Positions 54,994 to 64,000 of a DNA stretch of 64,000 nt are shown one piece after another. The notes below the pieces were generated by a model. The model did no database searches, was not told the origin of the DNA, and worked only from the letters and a program-made list of their open reading frames with translations. The position numbers and the translations under genes are program-made. The stretch's first letter is position 1; the number at the start of each line of letters is the position of its first letter. Source of the DNA: Paracamarosporium sp. OC-R06-R3 (Eukaryota > Ascomycota > Dothideomycetes > Pleosporales > Didymosphaeriaceae); NCBI GenBank assembly GCA_019828545.1, contig JACVRA010000163.1:1-64000 (forward strand), in the 5' to 3' direction.

Positions 54994-56651
54994 ACCTCGC
55001 GCCACCGCTTTTCCCGTCGTTTTTGATTCCACCGTCCCCTCGATACCGGTGCTTTTCTCAGCACAACCCTGCGCACTACACTTTCAGATTCCCACCAGCA
55101 AGCATGATATCCTTTGAGACGTCCAAGGAGTGGCCAACTCCGGACTCTCCACCTTTATTTTGCGTACCAGTCCGATCACAGCATGAAGGAGCTCGGCCAT
55201 AGACGGAGTGGGGGGAATGGCATTGGTGGGGCATTGTGGGTTATGAGCATTCTGACCCCGTCACATTTCCTAATATCTTTCCCGGAGCTACCAGTGGTGT
55301 TTACGATGTTTGGGCTGGGGGTTTTTCAGGCGTCCGTCCCACAACTGGCTGGTTACGCCGGTCTTGTTCACTTTACTCTACCTTATTCCCAGCATCTCGA
55401 GATAATGGATTGATTGCCATGTCTTCCGTTCCACCTGCCCCTATCTTTGACAATGAGTCGTGCTCAACGTCGCGACTCTGCACGTTATGCCGATGCTTGC
55501 CTGACTGGATGAGTGTCTACGTCACTGCCAATCAACGACCCTGTCTCCGTGCCGTGTCACTACTGATCAGCGCCCTCGAGATGATAAGACCGTTGTCAAC
55601 TTCACCTGCCATGTGCTGTGCGCGGGCCAGCGACACCACCCATGCCAAAGACCAGAGTAGATTATGTCATGATTCGCATATAGCGTCATAAAGTCGACGT
55701 CTTCACTCAGAGGACGCACGTATCGACCGACATGCGCCACATTGCACGTTCTCTGGTCGAGTGAAACCGGTTCGCGGCCCCGTTGTCGTCTAGCGCTCCC
55801 GGTGCTCTGCACATCTGACGTATGACCCCGTGCAACCAACACGCACTGTGAGACGACAATCTGCACGCGCAGGCGTTGTTGCGTTTGAGAAATCACACCT
55901 CTTCATTCCTTCGTTCCTTCGCTCGTGCGGCGGTCGTGATGAGGGGTCGATCGACGCCGTCTTCCTGCATGGCCCACGTGCGGGTCACGCTTGGATGCAG
56001 GGCACTGCGTGTGCGCGGGTAGCTTTTGCGCTAGGGGGTAGAGACTGGCTGCGAACGGAAGGAGGAGTGTCGAGCATACGTGGAGATTGTAGGGTGGAGT
56101 AGAGTATTTGCGGAGCTGAGCGGAGCATGTACGCAGGATGTGCGTATGGACGCATGCGTGGTAAGGGAGAAGATAGCTTTGCACGGTTAGGATAGTAATC
56201 AGAGTGCATACGAATACGCAGGCATCGGCAATTCAGTCACAATTCTACTACTGGATGTTTAGCTTAGTAGAATACAAATTGCGATTACCAAAGAGTAGTA
56301 CGTATTAGGCTTGTACAATTTCAATCCTGCTTGAATACGGAAGCTTTCATCGGGGGATCAGTATAATGGAGTATCTGCAATGCGCAGGACAAGGCTCATG
56401 AGTGACAATGACTTGAAGGCTTCGGAAGCCGTCAGGTTAGCCTAGCGTACCATGAACGATTTGTCGCCGTTTTCGTCGTTTAGGAAGAACCTCGCTATAT
56501 ACATATGGTCAATGTGATCAATGCCCCAAAACAGCACTAAAGTCTTCTCAGAGCCTACGCCGATGTTAAATAATGCTATCCTGGCTTCTAAAATAGTCGG
56601 ACTATCTTCTGGCCGCCTTAAGATTCACCCTAGCTTCTAATTCCAAGTCCG
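54994..56651. other. 1.7-kb intergenic region
   Basis: Begins with the 3' flank of the small gene. Open frames up to 150 codons (55114-55691) are unrecognised. The segment 56.2-56.65 kb is AT-rich and leads into the orphan zinc-finger locus. No gene supported. Confidence 0.45.
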
Positions 56652-56909
56652 ATGCTAATAACAGAGGTACAGCTCGTCAAGATCGCGAAGAGTTACGACT
56701 GGGAGGACAAACACGCGGATTCCCGCGACATCATTCGCGAAGATGATGAGGTAATGGATATTAGCACCGAGGACGAGTGGGAGGCAGGTACGAGTGACGA
56801 GGAAGAATCACAGGACCAGTCCGACATTTTTTATGAGTCGACCGATGACTCCGCTCAAGAAGATGACAGCGAGAGCGAGCGGAGCATTGAAGAGGCTTCG
56901 GAGTTGTAG
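56652..56909 (+). CDS. Short acidic open frame, unassigned
   Basis: 85 codons from ATG to TAG. After a basic first 25 residues the product is almost entirely acidic and Ser-rich (TEDEWEAGTSDEEESQDQSD). It lies 160 bp upstream of, and on the same strand as, the orphan zinc-finger gene and may be a separate small gene, a 5' exon of it, or a fragment of a larger decayed gene. No family recognised. Confidence 0.35.
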   Translation: MLITEVQLVKIAKSYDWEDKHADSRDIIREDDEVMDISTEDEWEAGTSDEEESQDQSDIFYESTDDSAQEDDSESERSIEEASEL

Positions 56910-57071
56910 GCATATTAGGGGGCGTGCGCAGTTAATAAGAGTTATCTAATAGGAAGAGAAGGAGCGATGGTGCGCTGATCCTCACACACACAAAAAGAAT
57001 TTGTTCCATTTTGCACCTTACACTACCAACAAGCCAAAGACGCCTAAGGTTTAAAGCTGGCCACTGCAACT

Positions 57072-59015
57072 ATGCAAGCGGGCGAGATTCGGATCGTAGG
57101 AATACGCTCACCGTCGCACAGCTCACATCCACCATCACAGACGCCAGAAGCTGTACCAACATCTGGCAGTCCGCCACGCCCTCCCCATTGGCCAATTATT
57201 TTCTCAACCTCAGTTCGTTGTCTTAGCGAGACATATTCAGCTCTATCTCCTAGAGGGCCGTTAGACTTGGAGTTCATTAATGGCGAATCTTCACCACTAG
57301 CGGCGCTCCAGACTGCTGAACTAGATGCAACAGCCTATCCTACGCATACACGACTAAAGCGTCCGCGAGATCCTACAGATGAAGGAATTTTACATGTACA
57401 TCGCAGCTTTCGTACATCGTCTGGGCACGAGTTTGAGTATGAGCATAGTGTTGAGGAAAGTGCATCCTTAAACCTAGCTACACCAATAGCAGAAACACTT
57501 GCTATTAATCTTCAGCACAAGGAAGAAAGAGTTATAAACAAAGTCGCTAGTCCTAGCGTATCTGAGATGGATTATGATCAAGAGTTTGACGGTTCAACAA
57601 TTGTTCAAGAAGAACCCGATCTATCTAGTCAGGACAGAGACATGGATAACACCCTAAAAGACCTTCCATTACTTTCAACAGCTTATAGCAAGTCAGCTAC
57701 TCCGCCTGATACTGTAGTAGACGCGCAACCAGCACGCAAGTGGCGAAAGAAGATAAACAATCGTAGAAAGAGACAGGAGCAAACAATCGTAGCGAGAACA
57801 GCAGACGTTAATCAGAGGCCAGAACCCAAGATGAAGTACGAACAACTAAGCGACCAGCACAAGGAAGCTCTTGTTAACCTCGGAAAGGTTTTGCTGGGTA
57901 TGAGGGGGCGTACTATCTACAAACGTGGACAGAACGGATGTCGTGGCCAGTGCTACTTTGAGATTGACGGCATTCGCCTTCATGGTAATCTCCGAACGGC
58001 GAGCATTATCGAATCAGACGTATATTTGCTACTTAGGCATTTCGGGTTTAAAGATTATGACCTCTCAGAATACCGTCTACCGAGACCAAGCCGCTCAAGC
58101 AAAAACTGGAATCCAGAGGTTTTATTCTATGGAATAAAGGCGGCAATACAAAGTTCCAAGATTGATAGACGTTTTATTACCAGTGTTGGTGTCCTTATGC
58201 ACAGTATGACTTTTCCTGAACAGTCAATGGCTACAAAGAATATCAGATGCGGGCATATCAGCAGTCTTACTTCCACCGAATGTCAAGATGAACTTCCCCT
58301 ATACGATATCGATACGGCTGATTACACTGCGGTCAAAGATCACATCGCATCCCACCACCCAGACGCAGAGTTCACCTTATGCTGTGCGAGCTGCAGAGTC
58401 CTACTTTACAATTCACACGACATATATCTGCATATTATGCATATAGAAAAACGGTCAATATGCATTTTGCCTGCTTTTCGCTTGAGAATGACGGGACAGC
58501 AGAATCACTCGGCACATATCTGACCGCGTGGTGTGCTCCTGAAGGACACTCGCCTTTGATTGAGATTCGGGTCAAGATAAAAACAGGGCAAATAGAGCTG
58601 GAGCCTTTTCTACAGCTCGTATTCTACGGTGCCCATGGCTTACACAAGCCTGAAGCTGCGAACACAAACCGAAGTCATTTATGGAGCAAGTTCAAGCACA
58701 AATTTGTCAGGAACAAGGGATCCACCACCTTTAGGAAACCAAAAGATATTGCAGAGATTTGCGCGGTAGCAGGGGTACGGAAAGAGATGCAGCCTCTCCT
58801 TGACATTGCATCTAAGTTTGAAGCTGGGGAGACTACCGCTTTTTCTGTTATGTGAGGCATGCGGGTTTGTTGTTTCACGGAACAGAAAGTGCTTATTAGA
58901 CCATCTCAAGATCAAGCATGGCATCACGATCACTGGTATTACGCGCACTGGCATCGATTCGCGCACTGGCAAGGAGCGCCGTGAGAGACCAGCGAAAATG
59001 TCCACAGACATCTAG
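57072..59015 (+). pseudogene. Orphan zinc-finger gene with two single-base frameshifts
   Basis: Coherent protein of about 645 residues spread over three frames. Part A, 57072 to ~58450, begins MQAGEIRIVG. It has a disordered acidic N-terminal half, a basic ARKWRKKINNRRKRQ patch, an unrecognised domain (GQCYFEIDGIRLHGNLRTAS) and a finger CASCRVLLYNSHDIYLHIMH. Part B, ~58450-58843, includes LGTYLTAWCAPEGHSPLIE. Part C, ~58844-59015, supplies a second finger CEACGFVVSRNRKCLLDHLK ending IKH. A to B needs one extra base at the A5 run 58447-58451. B to C needs one base fewer at the T5 run 58840-58844. No intron of reasonable length explains either. It is a recent pseudogene, or an intact gene with two homopolymer errors. 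The family is unknown to me. Confidence 0.6.
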
Positions 59016-59407
59016 GAGTGTCTCGACCATCAGCTGCTTGTTGGGAGTGAGGTTGCTGAGCATCATTTCTCAAGGCATTAATTATCTGGAGATTATCATG
59101 CGCACCGTATAGGACGTCTCCAAAGAATGCTACAAGTATATACCTAGCGGGGTGGACTGGACAGAGAAGTTTCATACTAGAAAATACGAGCCCAATTGGA
59201 TGCGAAAGTTAGATTTCGCCCGTCAGGAGAAGCTTCTGTATTCTCACACTAATGGCAAGGCCGAGCCATCTCCGGGTTATCAGTCGAAACACGGCAGACC
59301 CTGAGACGTCATCGAGCGTCAGTAGCACTCGCGACTGCGCAACATCATCAGCGCTATGGTTCTTTGCTCTGCGATGCCTCTAGCTAAGCATACCACATTC
59401 ACACACC
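59016..59407. other. Spacer with a coding-like fragment
   Basis: About 390 bp before the class II aldolase gene. Positions 59113-59304 are open on the plus strand directly after a TAG (which could serve as a splice acceptor). They read DWTEKFHTRKYEPNWMRKLD-type sequence to a TGA, possibly the last exon or remnant of another gene. No start and no family recognised. Confidence 0.35.
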
Positions 59408-60498
59408 ATGTCGGCCGGTTACTTCCCCAAGCGCGAAAAGGTTGGCCTCGAAGACCTCTTCAAAGGTCTTGTAACCGCCTCGCACATATTGCACGGAAAA
59501 GGCATATTAGACGCCTATGGCCACATCTCTGTGCGCTCACCGGACAATCCCGCAACATTCTGGATGCCTTGCAATATGCCTCCGGCTCTTGTATCCACTC
59601 CTGACGATTTAATCGAGTATAAAATCGATGATGCTACAGCCGTAGAGAAAAATGCGAAGAAAGGCTATATTGAGCGACATATTCACAGCGAGATATACAA
59701 GAGATTCGTGAGTCAACCTGTTGTGCGAAATTGAGTGCATGGTGTTTGCTCATTTAGACCAAAAAAATAGCCCAGTGTCAATGCCGTCGTCCACAGTCAC
59801 TGCTCTGAAGTCTTACCATACTGCATTAGTGGCGTTCCTTTGCGGGCTTCCACGCACATGGCTGGCTTTTTAGGTAAATTCTGCTCCAGTTCAGCTTCAT
59901 CATCACGTGTGCATGCTTAACCAGTGCATGGCTAGGTTCAAACGTTCCTGTTTGGGATATTGCTTCCCACTACTCGAGCGGAGCAAAACACGACCTTCTC
60001 GTTCGGGACTCGCAGCTCGGTGCATCTCTCTCGGCTGCCTTCAAGCCAGCCACCTCGGCCGGCTTCATCTACTCAAAGGTCCGATCTGCGTTACCTTCTC
60101 AGATTGGTGGTTCGCAAGAGCCCGATAAGGAACCTAATCACGCTGTGGTCTTGATGCAAGGCCACGGCTTCACTACACTCGCACACGGCATTGAGGAAGC
60201 CGTATATCAAGCGATCTACACCAAAGAAGCGGCTCAGGCACAGACAAAAGCACTGACGATTCGTAATGCGCATTTCGGTCATATTGTTGAGGGTAAGATC
60301 GATGTCGAAGGAGGAGGGAAGATCAAGTCTGCGAAAGTAAAGGCCGAGGGCGACCTCAAATATCTGAGTGATAAAGAAGCACACGATGCGTGGGAGTCGA
60401 ATCAAGGGACAATACATCGCCCTTGGGCTCTCTGGTGCCGAGAAGTCGAGGTTCATCCGCTCTACAAGAACGATTGTCCTGGATGCGAGGACGATTAA
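59408..60498 (+). CDS. Class II aldolase/adducin-domain protein
   Basis: The model is join(59408..59707, 59771..59873, 59936..60498), 321 residues; introns of 63 and 62 nt, both in frame. The fold is that of class II aldolases (fuculose-phosphate aldolase group), zinc enzymes acting on sugar phosphates or related hydroxyacids. Visible are GILDAYGHISVRSPD, a zinc-ligand segment VNAVVHSHCSEVLPY formed across intron 1, MAGFLGSNVPVWDIA across intron 2, and VVLMQGHGFTTLAHGIEEAV with a further His. The C-terminal ~90 residues add KIDVEGGGKIKSAKVKAEGD and end in WCREVEVHPLYKNDCPGCEDD. No signal peptide by the usual pattern. Substrate unknown; fungal members are often called ribulose-5-phosphate epimerase-like without proof. 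Confidence 0.87.
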
Positions 60499-61433
60499 TG
60501 CACAGATCGACCGGCATTGCGACGCATGTACCCCATCTTTTACGGTTCCCCGCTTCTTCACTTCTCTTAATCCTTCTTTGACGCAGGACGACGTACACAT
60601 CTCCTCAGCCTGATAACTATCTCGCCTTTAGATAGCCCGAAATCGTCAGTGGCGAATGCTCCGCGGATGTCGCTCTTCGATCCTTGTAAATCGCAAGGCG
60701 GGTTCAAAAACGGAACTCAATTATTCGGTCTGTCTTGATGGGAACGGCTTCAGTTGGCGAAATCCATATAACGAGCTTGATGCTGTATCTTTGTCGGACT
60801 TTTTATTCGTCTTCTCCTAAATCATCGCGGCCCGTTCGCTTTACCCTCTGCTTTCATATTGTTTGTAGCATTAATACTATCCGTGCTAAGCGTGGAATTA
60901 ATTCAACGTACTTGGCAGGGTTTCACCATTATCAGAAGCACACATGACAAGCCTAGTGCCCACGCCAAGCGGAATAGAGTGCTGCCCTACTTCGAGTGGG
61001 ATAATGTTCCGCCACTACCATTGCTTGTCAACTGCACCCCGGATTTATCGATAAAACAATCCCACGGAACAACGTGTTCGCTTCCGTCAGTCCATATTGC
61101 TGAGCATATACGGAAACAGCGCAACCGGGGATTTGGAGCTGCACCCGTACAGCTACCTGGCAAGCTTCGGTGCAACATTTACGCGGACTGTCTTTTCCAG
61201 GCTCAGCCTCCGTAGAGAGCGTGCATGGGCGTGCATGGGCGTGATACTGGTGGCATTTGTGTGGCTCGGGCATAAGTGACCAACGCGGAAATGAAGGGGA
61301 AACGGTGGAATTGGCGCCGAGCTGCAATGGCCCCTATAGGATTTTAACACCACGCAACGACTATATTATGCCCGGACGATACCGCGATAGTTGAGGATCT
61401 TCACAGTTATTTTTCGCTGGCGTTTCGTTCATT
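60499..61433. other. Intergenic spacer
   Basis: About 935 bp between two plus-strand genes; promoter of the lyase gene. Short unrecognised frames only. Two copies of GTGCATGGGC lie in tandem at about 61220-61239. Confidence 0.45.
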
Positions 61434-63179
61434 ATGTTGCTGCAAAGCGCGTTGCTGGCGACTTTCGCCTTCTCTTCTTCTGCACTAGCTGCTTTTGGTA
61501 TCACCACTTCTGGCAACAACATTGTTGTAGATGCGGGTTCAGATAACGCATTCAAAGTCACTGTGAACTCCAAGTCCTGCGACATTACCTCGATCCTGTA
61601 CCGAGGTGAAGAGTTCCAGTACCAGAGCACTTTTTCACACATCTCGTCTGGTCTTGGTTCTGCCACGGTCTCCAGCACCATCGTCAACAGTAAGTCTTGT
61701 TATTACGATACTACAGCGAGCTATTTGTCACTATTAAATAGTTGAACACATGATGTTACACTTGCGCGATAGTACATTGCAAAAATTTCTAAAGTGCAAA
61801 GTATTGAACGGTTACTGATATGAACAGGCCAATATGCGAAGATCACTTGCACGACCTCGACTCTTACACATTACATTGTGATCAGGTCGGGAGATTCGAC
61901 CATCTACATGGCCACCAACACCGCATCCGAGCCGAGTGTAGGAGAGCTGCGTTTCATCGCGCGTCTTCAGCCGTCCAAGCTTCCTCTCGAGTACCCCTTC
62001 GGTTCCGTTTCGACAACCGGTGGATCGTCTTCCACCGTGGAAGGTAGCGACGTATTCGTAGTGAGCGGCCAGACCCGCTCCAAGTTCTACTCAAGTGAGC
62101 GCTTCATTGACGACTACGTCCACTGCGTCTACCGCGACAGCGATGCAATTCACGCATGCATGCTACTGAACTCCTACTCGTACGAACGAAGTTCTGGCGG
62201 ACCTTTCTTCCGCGACATCAACTCGAACAATGCCGGTGACTCCACTAACCTCTATTTCTATATGAACTCTGGCCATGTTCAAACCGAGAACTTCCGCATG
62301 GGTCTGCACGGCCCATACGCCCTGCAGTTCTCTCGCTCTGGCATTCCAACCGGAAAATCCATGGACACCACCTTCTTCGCCGACTTGGGAATTTCCGGAT
62401 ATGTGGCTCCAAGTGGCCGAGGCACTGTCACCGGTACTGCGTCTGGCGGCACAAGCGGCCTCCAGAAGGTTCTTCACTGGTACAACTCAAACGACCAATA
62501 CTGGGTATACGCCGACTCGTCTGGCAAGTTCACTTCGCCCGCCATGAAGCCTGGTACCTACACGCAAGTTTTCTACCAGGGTGAATTCAAGCTCGCCTCT
62601 AGCTCTGTGACCGTCAGCGCAGGCAAAGCCACAACGGCGAACATCTCGGGCTCTCTCCCCTCCCACACATCGCTCTTCAAGATCGGTGAATACGACGGCC
62701 AGCCCACAGGATTCCGGAACGCGGATAAGTTCCTTCGCATGCACCCTTCAGACTCGCGCATGTCCTCCTGGGGCCCACTTACTTACACGGTCGGATCTAG
62801 CTCCCTCACCGACGTGCCCATGGCGCTTTTCAAGGACGTTAACACGCCTCTTACTATCAAGTTCACACTTACGTCTGCGCAAGCCTCTGGCGCCGCTACC
62901 CTGCGCGTCGCTTCCACGTTGTCCTTCGCAGGAGGCAGGCCCAGCGCTGTGATCAACAGCTACAGCCCCGCAACGCCGGCTGCGCCGACGAAGATCGACT
63001 CGCGTGGCGTTACTAGAGGTGCCTATCGCGGGTTCGGTGAGGTGTACGACTTCGCCATTCCCTCTGGTAATCTGGTTAGTGGCAGCAACACCATCACACT
63101 GAGTGTCGCTAGTGGAAGCTCTGGAGACACTTACCTGCAGCCGAACGTTATCCTAGATGCGATCGAGTTGTTCAGGTAG
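61434..63179 (+). CDS. Secreted rhamnogalacturonan lyase (PL4)
   Basis: Extracellular pectin-degrading lyase that cleaves the rhamnogalacturonan I backbone by beta-elimination. The model is join(61434..61689, 61828..63179), 535 residues. The 138-nt intron (GTAAGT..AACAG, phase 1) rejoins [17 protein letters not shown]. The signal peptide is [19 protein letters not shown]. The domain order fits PL4: an N-terminal beta-sandwich catalytic domain with [20 protein letters not shown] and [15 protein letters not shown]; a small fibronectin-III-like domain ([10 protein letters not shown] to ISGSLP); and a C-terminal carbohydrate-binding-like lyase domain beginning [21 protein letters not shown] and ending [13 protein letters not shown]. 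Length matches fungal enzymes. Confidence 0.93.
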
Positions 63180-64000
63180 AGAGTGGACGGGATAGAGCAG
63201 TTTCGTGCTCTTAGGGCTGAACGGAGCTGCTCTTTACTGTCATGTTTCGCTGTATATATTTAGGATGAAGAGCGTGTATATATTTTATTGAGAAATCTTG
63301 TTTTCACTGTGCACATGCAGAGAACCAATTAAGCACTTAAAATTGTGTCGTCCTTGATACATGCCGAGAGTGTTTGAGACTATCATTATTACATAAGGGA
63401 TGCGGAAGTTGCCCTCAGCGCCAAAGAAGCAATCTCACGAAGCAAAACTCGAATAATAGAACTGCCTATCGGACTTTCTGTTCTCGGAATGATATATCCT
63501 TTCAATACTGGGGCATGGATTCAATCAAACTCCTTGTTCTTCCAAAGACTAAGACATGATAAGTATTGCTTTGAATATGTCCCGTCATTATGATCGCTTG
63601 ACTATTTTTATTCCCGGGGTGCTAGGTTTTTATTCAACCACTAATTCATCTTACCGCTTAGACGTCCTGCGGATGATGCCTGCGTGGCTCGCGATCTGCA
63701 CAATGGGGACCCAGTATTATGCCGCATCTTTCGACGATCCTCAACGTTCCGTGACGGGACCCTGAATGCTACTAATGAGATCGTTGTCGATAGCCGAATT
63801 TGCATTATAGGCTAACATAACATATTGGTCAAAAGCTGTTCTTCGCATATAGGATCTTTCTGTTTATACGTCGGTGATGCATCATATACGTGGTGTCATG
63901 AGCAGGCTGTATGATCAAGATATATCAGGTTTGAAGCTCACTAGAAATATAATTGCGAGAACAATTCGTTGCAGCATGTTCACCTCCGACAGGAAGGATT
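63180..64000. other. Terminal intergenic region
   Basis: 3' flank of the lyase gene and AT-rich DNA to the window end. Two frames of 60-70 codons are unrecognised. No gene seen. Confidence 0.45.

Noticed and set aside
58441..58860. Introns as explanation for the two frame changes in the zinc-finger locus
   Set aside because: The only GT..AG pairs are 33 nt (first break) or would delete the second finger's cysteines (second break); single-base homopolymer differences explain both more simply.

Overview
The window is nuclear DNA of a filamentous ascomycete. Genes carry many short introns (40-171 nt) with GT..AG ends and CTAAC/CTGAC-type branch sites. The content is typically fungal: two HET-domain genes, a heme-thiolate peroxygenase, a Rho3 GTPase, a BimC kinesin and a secreted rhamnogalacturonan lyase. 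A Dothideomycete is the best guess, from resemblance of several proteins to that class; this is inference. I support 22 intact protein-coding genes, one frameshifted orphan gene, one ribosomal pseudogene fragment and several weaker remnants. I saw no tRNA, rRNA or CRISPR.

Layout. 1-1.7 kb: AT-rich edge with a 30-bp inverted repeat, a two-base assembly gap and a decayed gene. 1.7-6.4 kb (+): AIF/AMID-like FAD oxidoreductase, PhzF-like protein, IPI3 (Rix1 complex). 9.1-13.5 kb (-): otubain deubiquitinase and COP9 signalosome subunit 2, head to tail. 14.8-18.6 kb (+): RHO3 and a HET protein whose last exon encodes an arginine-serine tail. 19.3-23.9 kb: deoxyribose-phosphate aldolase (-), RPS27 (-), an RPS9 C-terminal pseudogene fragment (-), RPL21 (+). 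23.9-28.2 kb: gene-poor. 28.2-29.8 kb (+): seven-helix receptor. 32.3-33.0 kb (-): short two-finger zinc protein. 33.0-36.4 kb: gene-poor with coding-like remnants. 36.4-39.5 kb: secreted peroxygenase (+) and succinate-semialdehyde dehydrogenase (-). 40.3-46.1 kb: kinesin-5 (-) and a PHAF1-like protein (+) sharing a divergent promoter. 46.5-49.7 kb (+): mitochondrial IleRS, convergent with a second HET gene (- 50.2-52.1 kb). 54.5-55.0 kb (+): small conserved-looking protein. 56.6-59.3 kb (+): orphan zinc-finger locus with two single-base frameshifts. 59.4-63.2 kb (+): class II aldolase-family protein and rhamnogalacturonan lyase.

Most genes are single-copy housekeeping functions: ribosome assembly and ribosomal proteins, ubiquitin/Nedd8 control, polarity, spindle, mitochondrial translation. 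Between them lie accessory patches (HET genes, decayed genes, orphan zinc-finger locus, secreted enzymes). The most unusual observations are the HET protein with an RS tail and the unassigned zinc-finger locus. Exon boundaries were read by eye and checked only for reading-frame continuity and splice consensus.
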